Shown: piece by piece, positions 1 to 8,167 of the stretch
How positions within the stretch are numbered: position 1 is the stretch's first letter
Layout of the letters: each line of letters opens with the position of its first letter
DNA from: Corynebacterium aquilae DSM 44791
Lineage (GTDB): Bacteria; Actinomycetota; Actinomycetes; Mycobacteriales; Mycobacteriaceae
DNA: 64,000 nucleotides
NCBI RefSeq assembly: GCF_001941445.1
Contig: NZ_CP009245.1
Location: forward strand, 457,992-521,991
Direction of reading: 5' to 3'
Translations under genes and position numbers: made by a program
The notes under the pieces: generated by a model
The model's input: only the letters and a program-made list of their open reading frames with translations
Told to the model about the DNA's origin: nothing
The model's database searches: none

Positions 1-7
1 CAGAGGT

Positions 8-355
8 TTATTCCTCTCCGACGGTTCCTTCCCTGTTTTTGGCGCTGGAACCAAGCAGCAGGCCGAGGTCATCGTTGACGGTGATGACGACGTAGTCATT
101 GTTACCGGTTTTCAGGTTGATGACACCGAATTGGCTGGTGCTGTTGCCGACGCCTTCCCAGTAGGTGCCCCAGTCGATCAGGGAGCAGTGATCGGCAGCG
201 CCATCGTTGTTGGCGCGGTGGACGTTGATGGGGCCCAAGTGGTCAGTGTGGTAGGGGACACAGTCTGCAGAGGCGGGGGCTGCTGCTGCGGTGGCAATGG
301 CTGCTGCGGTGGCGAGGGTCGCGCCGGCGGCGATGAGTCGGTGGGTGGTGCGCAT
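8..355 (-). CDS. Small secreted protein of unknown function
   Basis: A 115-residue protein that I do not recognise. Residues 1-30 form a Sec signal peptide: Arg near the start, a long Ala/Thr-rich hydrophobic core and an A-S-A cleavage site before Asp31. The mature part of about 85 residues is polar and contains two cysteines (about residues 32 and 57), which could form one disulfide outside the cell. The ATG has an AGGAG ribosome site four bases upstream (positions 360-364). It is transcribed away from the hydrolase at 885 and no operon partner is visible in the window. Secretion is well supported; function is unknown. Confidence 0.7.
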   Translation of the reverse strand: MRTTHRLIAAGATLATAAAIATAAAAPASADCVPYHTDHLGPINVHRANNDGAADHCSLIDWGTYWEGVGNSTSQFGVINLKTGNNDYVVITVNDDLGLLLGSSAKNREGTVGEE

Positions 356-884
356 GGGGCTCCTAACAGTCGATAGTGTTGATGAATGTGAGTGCAGGAT
401 AGCAGGGGTGCTGCACCATGTGGGGGTGGACGGGGATCTAGACCCCGAGCGAGGTGAGCTAAACGGGTGGTGGTGACGGGCGGCCTAGCGAAAGCAGAGA
501 CATATTCAATCTCGCTTATCTGAACCGTTGTGGAGGCTAGAAGGGTAATGGCTCCCTTGCACGCACTCGATTTGCAGGCTTGCTAATGTGTCCACCCGAA
601 GGGGTGAGGGGTATGTGGGGTGCTTTTGGGCGAGGTCGGCGGGCATGGGCAGCCAGTGCGGGGGCATGTCTGGCAATTGTGGCAAATGTAGGGTTTTATG
701 GCGCGAACCATTTGGTTTTAAAAATTGAAATGATACCCCCACTACCACCCAAAATAGGGTGAAAAGGGGACTAAAGGTCTGGGTAGTAGATTTACTGATG
801 GAGTAACTACCGGAAAGGTCCATAGGGTGAAGTGCATGCATGTGATGCCGAACATAGTCAACTATGAAAGAGGTGTAAGGCACT
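356..884. other. Intergenic region upstream of the secreted hydrolase
   Basis: No convincing gene is seen in these 529 bases. The part around 700-880 is AT-richer and should hold the promoter of the hydrolase that starts at 885. It contains a perfect dyad at 853-866 (listed separately) and a looser one at about 780-812 (GGTAGT and ACTACC arms). Open frames on both strands give low-complexity or implausible proteins. Confidence 0.5.
853..866. promoter_or_regulatory. Perfect short dyad upstream of hydrolase gene
   Basis: CATAGT and ACTATG are perfect inverted arms separated by two bases. The dyad lies about 20 bases upstream of the ATG at 885, between a possible -10 element (TAGGGT, about 822-827) and the ribosome site. 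The position suits a repressor operator; which regulator binds is unknown. Confidence 0.3.
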
Positions 885-1991
885 ATGTCACTTTCCCGAA
901 CGTTCCTGTCCATCACGGCTGCGAGCGCGCTCGTCTTCGCCCCGGTCATCAATCTGCCCGTGGCTAAAGCTGTTCCGCCCAGCGAAATCACCGCTGAAAA
1001 GCCCGCCGGTGTTGACGATCGCGAAGGTTTTCTCACCAGTCAAGACGGCAAGGGCACACAGGTCTACTGGCACTCGCAGCAGGTTCCGAATGCGCGTGGC
1101 ACAGTCGTTGTCGTCCACGGCGCGGCCGAGCACTCGGGCCGCTACGACTACGTTGCCAACCGACTACTGCAGTCCGGGTACAACGTTTATCGGCTCGACC
1201 ATCGAGGACATGGGAAAACCGCCGATGCCAATCCTTCCACTCGGGCACACATCGACGACTTCCACTTCCTGGTCGATGACATGAACTTGGTTGTGCAGAA
1301 GGCTAAGGCTGAAAACCCAGGTTTGAAGACCTTCATGCTTGGGCACTCGATGGGTTCGTTGGCGTCCCAGTTCTATGGCATCAAGTATCCGGGCCAGATT
1401 GACGGATTCGTTACCAATGGGGGTGGCGCGCCGTTGAACTTCACGGGCGAAAACCAGCCCGGAGACTACGTCACCCCGCGCGATATGAGCGATATGCAAG
1501 GCCAGCTCGCCCCGAAGCTGTGGGAGCGCCGCCCCGTCAGCGACTGGACCATCTTCCAGGATCGACTCAAGCTTGCGCAGCGCCCCAACAATGTCGAGAT
1601 GCGCCTGCCCTCGTTGCCGGGATCCGAAAAGGTGCTCATCCCGAATGTGTTTACTTCTGGCGTAGCCACCGATCCGGCGGTGTCTGCGGAGTATCAAAAC
1701 GATCCCCTGGTTAACCCAAACCTGTCGGAGGGAATGCTCAAGCAGATGCAGTTCGCCGCGGTGTACGACGGCCTAAATGCCCGCCACTTCACCGCGCCGA
1801 CGCTGATCATGCACGGCACGCAGGATGGTCTGGTCCCGTGCTACTTCGCGCAGGATTGGTACAGCGGCATCTCCTCGGCGGATAAGGAGTTGGTCTACTG
1901 GGCTGGCCAATATCACGAAGTGTTTAACGAGCCCGCCAAGGTGGAGGCCATGGACAAGGTGATCGCGTGGATTGATGCGCATAACGCTTAA
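885..1991 (+). CDS. Secreted alpha/beta hydrolase (monoacylglycerol lipase/lysophospholipase-like)
   Basis: A 368-residue serine hydrolase with an N-terminal signal peptide (hydrophobic core about residues 5-27, cleavage near A-K-A). It resembles the monoglyceride lipase / PldB-like family and probably hydrolyses acyl esters outside the membrane. The complete triad is visible: Ser155 in the G-H-S-M-G nucleophile elbow, Asp314 in H-G-T-Q-D-G, and His344 in Q-Y-H-E. The H-G-x-A-E-H-S stretch near residue 80 fits the oxyanion region. The ATG follows an AAGG-type ribosome site. It appears to be transcribed alone. The fold and catalytic type are firm; the substrate is inferred only from family resemblance. 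Confidence 0.85.
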   Translation: MSLSRTFLSITAASALVFAPVINLPVAKAVPPSEITAEKPAGVDDREGFLTSQDGKGTQVYWHSQQVPNARGTVVVVHGAAEHSGRYDYVANRLLQSGYNVYRLDHRGHGKTADANPSTRAHIDDFHFLVDDMNLVVQKAKAENPGLKTFMLGHSMGSLASQFYGIKYPGQIDGFVTNGGGAPLNFTGENQPGDYVTPRDMSDMQGQLAPKLWERRPVSDWTIFQDRLKLAQRPNNVEMRLPSLPGSEKVLIPNVFTSGVATDPAVSAEYQNDPLVNPNLSEGMLKQMQFAAVYDGLNARHFTAPTLIMHGTQDGLVPCYFAQDWYSGISSADKELVYWAGQYHEVFNEPAKVEAMDKVIAWIDAHNA

Positions 1992-2702
1992 AGTCTCAGC
2001 TTCCTTTGGGGTGTAGGCGGCAACCGTGTGGCCGCCTCCTACGTAGGCGAGGCGGCTGGCACGGCTTTTGGGATGTGTGAAAAGGGTTTCCCCAAAGGGG
2101 TGAGGCGGCCGGTGCGATGGGTGAGGGGCCTGTGGCGCCGGCCCTTCGCCTATGGCAATGTGTGGGTTAAGTGGTCGTGACCGAGGGGGTTTTCGCTTAT
2201 ATCCAGTGGGGTCAACAGGTAGTTGCTGCTGCGGACGAGCGGATCAGGCTTAAGCACCTCTTGGGGGTGCAACCGGCATGAGGGTGTGCGCGTTTGCGCA
2301 TGTCGAAATGCCGGCGGGGTGGGTATTGCAGGTGGTGCGCCTTGCGATCTGGCGAAAACTGAAGTGATGTAGAAAATCTTTGGGGTGTGTGAGGTATCGC
2401 AAGCCATTGGGCGGGCGCGTAAAAAAGGGATAGAAATTCTGCAGCAAAAGAATTACATCCTTTAGTTTTTCGCACGAAAAAAAGTGCTCAAAGAAGTATC
2501 TGAAATTCTTCTTCCGGGTGTATGTAAAAAGGAAAATAGGCACCCCAAGTCCGGGGTGCCTATTTTTGTGCGCGTTGGGCGAGCTGCAAATGATCTATTG
2601 TTGAAAAGCTGTATTTCTGGGGTAATTCTCAGGGATTAATGGATAGAATTTTGCCCCGAATTCTTTCAGTGTTTTCCTATCGCGCCAACTTTGATGGCGT
2701 GC
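1992..2702. other. Long intergenic region with AT-rich stretch
   Basis: No credible gene is found. A 7-bp inverted repeat at about 2015-2037 (AGGCGGC/GCCGCCT, no T-run) may end the hydrolase transcript. From about 2330 to 2660 the DNA is much more AT-rich than its surroundings and holds the strong bidirectional hairpin at 2533-2566. Reading frames here give compositions unlike real proteins. Confidence 0.5.
2533..2566. terminator. Bidirectional intrinsic terminator
   Basis: A perfect 14-bp stem (AAAATAGGCACCCC and its complement) with a 6-base loop has A/T-runs on both outer sides, so it can terminate transcription in either direction. It lies between the hydrolase gene and the convergent CAP-domain gene. 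Confidence 0.85.
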
Positions 2703-3203
2703 CTAAAGCAGTTGCAGCGTGGCGTAGTTTTGTCCGTCGCGTGCGGTGCGAACGCCGAATCCGACACGGCTGACTTTTGGCTCGAGGAGGTTGGCGTTGT
2801 GGCCGGGGGATTGCTGCCACAGGTAGAGGTAGCGGGCCATGTCGTAGTGGGGACTTTCCAGCACGTTTTCGTAGACATTGAAGTCGGAGTGGTGGAGGTG
2901 GTGCTGGGAAGCTAGTACCTCTGACCAGTATCGGGAGCTGTTGGTGAGCTCCTGGTCGACGCGGAGGCGGCTGAGTCCGTGGGCGGCGCGGTATTCGTTG
3001 AGGATCCAAATGAAGTCGGCTTCGTCTTTGTTTAGGCCCACTCCGTCGACGGTGCGGATCTGGGTGGCGTAGGGCGCGGTCGCTGCCTGTGCCGTGGCGT
3101 GGGTGAGGATCGGGGCGGCGCTGGATCCGATGGCGTGTGCGGGAGTGGCGGCCATCACGGTGGCGATGGTGCTAGCGATGAATGCAACGTGAATCTTTTT
3201 CAC
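2703..3203 (-). CDS. Secreted CAP-domain (SCP/PR1-like) protein
   Basis: A 166-residue secreted protein with a CAP domain, as in bacterial YkwD-like proteins. I start it at GTG 3203, because GGAGGA at 3208-3213 is correctly spaced for it; an in-frame ATG at 3221 lies before that ribosome site. Residues 1 to about 23 form a signal peptide (K-K, hydrophobic core, A-H-A). CAP hallmarks are visible: an L-N-E-Y-R-A-A-H-G helix, a Y-E-N-V box, and a W-x-x-S-P-G-H-x-x-N-L-L box. Bacterial CAP proteins are usually of unknown activity, and no catalytic role can be assigned. The flanks are AT-rich and the gene stands alone. Confidence 0.85.
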   Translation of the reverse strand: MKKIHVAFIASTIATVMAATPAHAIGSSAAPILTHATAQAATAPYATQIRTVDGVGLNKDEADFIWILNEYRAAHGLSRLRVDQELTNSSRYWSEVLASQHHLHHSDFNVYENVLESPHYDMARYLYLWQQSPGHNANLLEPKVSRVGFGVRTARDGQNYATLQLL

Positions 3204-3819
3204 GACGTCCTCCATTTCCATGGGTGCTGGAATGTCCTTTTTTGTTCCGGAAAAAAGGCTAATTCCGCCAGGAATGAAGGGGTAGCTATTTTTAATGAAA
3301 TGTTTTTAGTCTTTGTGTGTGCCTTTTCTAAAGGCGAAGATATTGCTTTCTGATTTTTCTCACATGCTTTTTCTTAGCCTGAGAATTTCTAAAAGGTCGC
3401 ATCATTGGTGTGATCCTTGCTGTAGGAAATGATCATGCGTGCACTTTTGTGAGCGAATGAGCAAGTTTGCCCAGCAGGGGCCTTGGGGCAAGCGCTGTGA
3501 AAAGTCGGACTTTTGCCGTCCCCGCGCTGTGTGCACCCTGAGTGCTTGGTGGCAACCTGTGAGAAACCTGCGGGAGAAGCTGTCACAGGCTGTGTTTGTG
3601 CTCCTTTTAGCCGTGACCCGCGCAGGACCCCGATTTCCTGCGCCCGGTACCTGGTTGGTGGTGTGCAACCTGTTGTGCGCTTCTTTGGTGGGGCTACTTA
3701 GTCGGTGGGTTAGCGTCGAGGGGAAGTTTCGCTGTTTTTGCTGGTGCGGGCCTTGTGTGCGTGTTTGCCGCTGCTATTTTCGGGCCGGCGTGAAAGAAGT
3801 CGCAATAGGGGAGGTTGTC
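3204..3819. other. Intergenic region between CAP protein gene and eccB
   Basis: About 616 bases without a credible gene. The part at 3225-3440 is AT-rich (runs of T and A) and should hold the promoter of the CAP gene. Although eccB's frame stays open upstream to 3439, the translation there is Arg/Cys/Trp-rich and has no family resemblance, so I treat it as non-coding. Confidence 0.55.
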
Positions 3820-5106
3820 TTGGCTGGATTGCTGCCGTCGACGACGAAAGCCCAGGTGATGGGGCACAATTTTTTGGTGCGCCGGGTCACCCATGGGTTG
3901 TTGTTGGGCGATATCCGCATGATCCACGAGCCACTTCGCGCGCGACGCCGGGGGCTTGTCTTTGGCGCATTGGCAAGCGTGTTGGGCTGTGTGGCGGCCG
4001 CCGGGGTGGCGTTTTTTGCCCCGCAGCCCCGCCCCGGGGAAGCACCCATTGTGCGCAGCGATGCCGGGGCGTTATATGCGCACGTGGACGGCAAATATCA
4101 CCCGGTGCTGAACCTGACCAGCGCCCAGCTGATCGCTGGTGCCCCGCAGCAGCCCGCAAAAATCGGCACCCAGGTGCTGGCGGAGGCTGAAAAAGGGGTG
4201 GTGGTGGGCATTCCTGATGCCCCGGCGGTGGGGGCTGCGACGGTGGCTGAAGACACCGTGGTGGGGGTGTGCCAGCAGGATCAGCGCAGCATAGTTGTGG
4301 TGGACGGCGGCGCGAAGCCCCTCCCGGAGGGGGAGGTAATCGTGGCGCGTGGGCTGGGATCCGAGTGGCTGTTGACGGCGCAGGGGCGTGCCGAGTTACC
4401 GCCTGCGAACTCCCGGGAAGGTGTGGCGGTGCGGCGCGGCCTGGGTATTACCCCATTGACCCCGGTGTTTTCGCCCCCGGATGCGGTGCTAGCGGCCACC
4501 GCACTGTTGCCACCGATTGCGGTGCCGGATGTGGTGCGGGTATTGCAGTTGCCACACCAGGCCCAGCTTCAGGGTAATGCTCCGACCGAGGGACAGCCGG
4601 CCGCTTTTGGCCAGCGCGCCGATGGGGATGTGGTGGCATTGACGGCCACCCAACTGGCTATTGTGCAGCACATGGGCACCCCCACCCGGGAGGTCACCGC
4701 GGAGGAGTTACAGGAGTTTGCGGATAGTCCGCTGCTGCCGCTGCAGCTTCCGGCGCAGCTGAAGGCGTTTGTGGATCCTGGTGCCCGCACGGTGTGTATT
4801 CAGGGGGCGGACACGGTTGTGGCGACCCGTGAGCAACCCCTGCCGCCGGGCACGCCCCTGTCGGGCACTTCCCAGGCGGGGTTTTATGTGGGGCCCGGCC
4901 ATAGCGTGTTGGCCGACACCGGGGGCGGCTGGTGGCTGGTTTCCGATGTGGGCCGGGCGCACGCCATCACCAGCGTGGACGATGCCCAAGCCTTGGGCTT
5001 GGGGGCTGCTGATCAGTCCCCGGTGCCGGCGGCCTATGCGATCATCCGACTGTTGCCGGAAGGTCCTGCCTTAAGCCGCCAGGCGGCACTGCAACCGCGC
5101 TATTAA
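3820..5106 (+). CDS. eccB: Type VII secretion membrane protein EccB
   Basis: EccB is one of the core membrane proteins of the ESX channel, with one transmembrane helix and a large extracytoplasmic domain. I place the start at TTG 3820 because GGGGAGG at 3808-3814 is spaced five bases before it, and because the protein then begins with the family's usual T-K-A-Q-V-x-G-H-x-F-L-V-R-R stretch. The product has 428 residues. The membrane helix lies at about residues 44-66 after a triple Arg, followed by the A-x-Y-V/A-x-x-D-G-K-Y-H-P-V-L-N-L-T-S-A motif region. It faces mycP in convergent orientation and belongs with eccC, eccD and the WXG100 genes, an ESX-4-like set. Confidence 0.92.
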   Translation: MAGLLPSTTKAQVMGHNFLVRRVTHGLLLGDIRMIHEPLRARRRGLVFGALASVLGCVAAAGVAFFAPQPRPGEAPIVRSDAGALYAHVDGKYHPVLNLTSAQLIAGAPQQPAKIGTQVLAEAEKGVVVGIPDAPAVGAATVAEDTVVGVCQQDQRSIVVVDGGAKPLPEGEVIVARGLGSEWLLTAQGRAELPPANSREGVAVRRGLGITPLTPVFSPPDAVLAATALLPPIAVPDVVRVLQLPHQAQLQGNAPTEGQPAAFGQRADGDVVALTATQLAIVQHMGTPTREVTAEELQEFADSPLLPLQLPAQLKAFVDPGARTVCIQGADTVVATREQPLPPGTPLSGTSQAGFYVGPGHSVLADTGGGWWLVSDVGRAHAITSVDDAQALGLGAADQSPVPAAYAIIRLLPEGPALSRQAALQPRY

Positions 5107-5135
5107 ACCCGCCCCCGCCAAGGATCACCATTGAG

Positions 5136-6428
5136 TTATTTATCCCGCTGGTGGCCGCGGTTGCGGAATCGGGGTGTGCGGCGGGCAAAGAGGCGCCTGA
5201 GGTGGGGGCGGGCCGCCCACCCGGTGGAGAAAACTAGTAGTGCTGCGCCTCCCAGCACGGCCAGTCGCCTTGCAGCTGTAGTCTGTTGTGAGGTGGTGGT
5301 GCTGGGCGCGGCAAGCGGCTTAGACGCGCCCGCTGGTACCAGCGGGCTGCGCGGGTCGGGGCGCAAACCACCGTCGTGGGGGAGCTGATTTCTTGCAGCA
5401 ACCGGGGTGGGTTGGCTAAGCACCCGCAGCGGATCCACCGCCCCGGTAATCGGGTCGGAGCTTTCCGCCAGCAGCTGGCGTACTTGCTGCGGAGTGATCT
5501 CGGGGCGCTGCTGGTATAAAAGCGCGACTGTTCCCGCCACGAAGGGGGCGGCGAAACTGGTTCCGATAAAGCCGCGTTCGCCCTGTGGCTCGCGCATCCC
5601 GCGCGCCAGCTGCCCGGTCCGCGGGCTCAACCCCACCGGCACCATGCCGGGCGCGCTGACCACCGGCCCGGCCGTGGCCATGCTGTAGTCCTCCATTGCA
5701 ACGCTGTCTTTGCGGGCCGACACCCCAATGACTGTCGGCAGGTGCGCCGGGATGACCGCCTGGCCCTGCTGACATGGCCCGCCCACATTGCCGCCGGCCG
5801 CCACCACCGTCACCCCTTGATGCTCCGCGTCGCGCAGCACCTGTGCCAGCGCGCTGTGGGAGACAGCCTCAGCTTCCTGCGGGGACACACACGACGCCAA
5901 GGACATCGTGATCACCTGTGGGTGGTGTTCTAGGGCGTGCGCGATTGCCTCGGACAGGGTCGCAAGATTGCCGGCATCCTCCCGGGCACCAAAGGCGGTG
6001 GACTGTTTAATGCTGACCACCTGCGCCCCCGGTGCCACCCCCACCAACCCATCGTCGTCACTGGGCTGGGCTGCAATAATCCCGGCCGCAATCGTGCCGT
6101 GCCCATCACAATCCGACAGGGCGCCGGCGGAATGGGTGAAATCCGCGCCGGCAACCAATCGCGCCAGGCGCGGATGCGGGCTTACTCCCGTATCGATCAC
6201 CGCCACCGTCACCCCATGCCCCGTCGCCAGGGCATGCACCCCACTGAGTACCCGCCTGGTTTGTGCCACCCGTTGAAGATCCGCGGCACTCGCCGGTACT
6301 GCCTCCGGGCACACCACCTCCGGGGCAGGTTCCTCCTGCGCTACCGCCGGCGCTGCCCACAGTGGCAGGCACACCGCCGCAAGTGCTACCGACCCCCGCC
6401 AGCTGAAATGCCGCCATCCACCGCTCAC
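5136..6428 (-). CDS. mycP: Mycosin MycP, subtilisin-like protease of type VII secretion
   Basis: MycP is the membrane-anchored serine protease of ESX systems, acting on the outer face of the membrane. Starting at GTG 6428 it has 430 residues: a signal-like hydrophobic segment (about 12-30), a subtilase domain with Asp79 (I-D-T-G), His110 (D-G-H-G-T) and Ser291 (G-T-S-F-A-A-P), a proline-rich linker, a C-terminal membrane helix (about residues 390-410) and a basic tail. The start codon overlaps the eccD stop (GTGA), implying translational coupling; the frame is open upstream but inside eccD. All catalytic residues are present, so it should be active. Its usual role is stabilising or processing ESX components. 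Confidence 0.93.
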   Translation of the reverse strand: MSGGWRHFSWRGSVALAAVCLPLWAAPAVAQEEPAPEVVCPEAVPASAADLQRVAQTRRVLSGVHALATGHGVTVAVIDTGVSPHPRLARLVAGADFTHSAGALSDCDGHGTIAAGIIAAQPSDDDGLVGVAPGAQVVSIKQSTAFGAREDAGNLATLSEAIAHALEHHPQVITMSLASCVSPQEAEAVSHSALAQVLRDAEHQGVTVVAAGGNVGGPCQQGQAVIPAHLPTVIGVSARKDSVAMEDYSMATAGPVVSAPGMVPVGLSPRTGQLARGMREPQGERGFIGTSFAAPFVAGTVALLYQQRPEITPQQVRQLLAESSDPITGAVDPLRVLSQPTPVAARNQLPHDGGLRPDPRSPLVPAGASKPLAAPSTTTSQQTTAARRLAVLGGAALLVFSTGWAARPHLRRLFARRTPRFRNRGHQRDK

Positions 6429-7981
6429 GCGCCCAACCCCCGCACCAGCGCGAAAACCCCCATCGCGTGCAGCACCAGTGGAACCGCGGCGGCCAACGCA
6501 AAAATTTCCAGCCGCTCCAGCCACGCGCCCTGGGCGGGGTTGAGTTTTAGCGACCCCGCCCATAGTGGTGCTGTAGCTGCCGCGGCGACCCCAACGACCG
6601 CCACCGCCACCACCGCTGGGTGCGCCGGCGCACTGACCGCAGCCCACACCGCCACCAGCAACGCCACCGACGACAGTGACCACAGCGACCACAAACACGC
6701 CGCATCCCGATGCCGCAGCCCATGGGGCGCAAAACCGGCAGCCACCGCCAGCGCCACCAGGGCAGTAGTCGTCGACGGGGCAAAAGCCAGCAAGCCCAGC
6801 CCCACCATCGCCCCCACACTGGCCGCAATGTACGCGCCGATCACAATGTCGCGGGCTATCATTGCCTGCCCCACGGTCGCGGTTGCCCCATCACCATCAG
6901 CGGGCGCATCCCCATCGCCTACAGACACCACCGCCGGCAACACCGGAACCTGCAACCCCGCCACCGACTGCGCGACCCGCGCCGCCACCGTCAACACCAC
7001 CACACAGCCCAACACCACCGCGCCAGCCGCCGCCGACAAGCCCCCCAACCGCAGCCCCGCACCCGCGCACACCACCGCCACGCTGAGCACCCCCAACAAC
7101 GTCAACCACCCGGCGCCACCGGCAGACAACGCCCGCCCGCCGCCCGCGGGTGGATCGCTGCGCCACACCAGCGCCATAAGGGCCGCTGCGACGAGCCCAC
7201 AGATCCCGACTGTCGTGATGGCCAAAGGCGATGCGGGGTGGGGGTGGGTGGATCCGGGCTGCATCCACCGCCAGGCGCCGACCTGCGCGAAGACCCACAC
7301 CAAAGTGGCGAGCACAATCGCGCTGGGCTGGTCTGTTGGACGGGTGTTTTGCAGCCGCATCAGCACGATTGCGCACACCATCATCACAGCCCACCACGCC
7401 CATGGCTGTTGTTGCGCTGGCACCACCTGCCCAATCGCTGCGGCCGTGGCCAAGAATCCGGCAGCGCTAGCTACAGCGGCGATTCCAGCTGGGCGGGCGG
7501 GCTCGCCGATGCTGCTGGCGGCCTCGGCGGCATCAAGCACGACCGGTGCCGGGCGCAATCCCACCGGGGCGATAACGAGGGTATCCCCGTTTGATACCGG
7601 TGAGTCTGCCAGGGGGATTGCCGGGTCGATGGGGCTTCCGGCTGCGGTTTGAACGCACCAGCCACAGTCCGGCAGTGCCACCCCGCACAGGTGCACCACT
7701 TCATCGAAAACTTCCGCCACCGACACCGCCAGCGGCACGGTTGCCGCTACCGACACTGCTTGCTCTTCGACTCCCCACAGCACGCGGAAGACCACGTCGA
7801 CGGTGTCGACGGCGCCTGGGGAGGCACTTGGGCCCACCCCGGTGGCGGTAAGTGCGGTGGAATGCGCCACCGCTGGTGGCTGTGACAGGACAGAAGAATC
7901 AGACAAGCTCGACACGGGTTTTTTCCAAAAAGATCGTGGCGCAACAGCAGTGCGTGACAAAAGGTTGGGCGCAGGCGCCAC
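6425..7981 (-). CDS. eccD: Type VII secretion membrane channel protein EccD
   Basis: EccD is the many-helix membrane subunit of the ESX channel. The 518-residue product has an N-terminal ubiquitin-like domain (about residues 58-145, beginning V-D-V-V-F-R-V) followed by about eleven hydrophobic helices, the family layout. The start is uncertain: GTG 7981 gives about 55 residues before the conserved domain, GTG 7915 is an alternative, and neither has a clear ribosome site. The gene is divergent from eccC across about 190 bases that should hold both promoters. It is followed by mycP with a 4-base overlap. Family assignment is strong; the first 20-50 residues are doubtful. Confidence 0.9.
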   Translation of the reverse strand: MAPAPNLLSRTAVAPRSFWKKPVSSLSDSSVLSQPPAVAHSTALTATGVGPSASPGAVDTVDVVFRVLWGVEEQAVSVAATVPLAVSVAEVFDEVVHLCGVALPDCGWCVQTAAGSPIDPAIPLADSPVSNGDTLVIAPVGLRPAPVVLDAAEAASSIGEPARPAGIAAVASAAGFLATAAAIGQVVPAQQQPWAWWAVMMVCAIVLMRLQNTRPTDQPSAIVLATLVWVFAQVGAWRWMQPGSTHPHPASPLAITTVGICGLVAAALMALVWRSDPPAGGGRALSAGGAGWLTLLGVLSVAVVCAGAGLRLGGLSAAAGAVVLGCVVVLTVAARVAQSVAGLQVPVLPAVVSVGDGDAPADGDGATATVGQAMIARDIVIGAYIAASVGAMVGLGLLAFAPSTTTALVALAVAAGFAPHGLRHRDAACLWSLWSLSSVALLVAVWAAVSAPAHPAVVAVAVVGVAAAATAPLWAGSLKLNPAQGAWLERLEIFALAAAVPLVLHAMGVFALVRGLGA

Positions 7982-8167
7982 TTTGTTGGGGCGCCCGCGT
8001 GTGCACCGATCACATCACGGGCTGCCAGCTGCGCTACACCCCCGGCCGCCCAACGGGTTGTGCACCAGATGGCCCGCATGGTTGCGATGTGGCTTTAGCC
8101 TGATGCGCATCGCACCCTGCGTGCCACCCGGCATGCCACACAAGTTTTTTCAAGGGGGTTTGACCGG

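Noticed and set aside
3439-3819. Upstream extension of the eccB frame
   Set aside because: The first 127 residues are Arg/Cys/Trp-rich and unlike EccB; a good ribosome site and the family N-terminus fix the start at 3820.
6429-6698. Upstream extension of the mycP frame
   Set aside because: It lies inside eccD and is Gly-rich; the GTGA overlap with the eccD stop gives the natural start at 6428.
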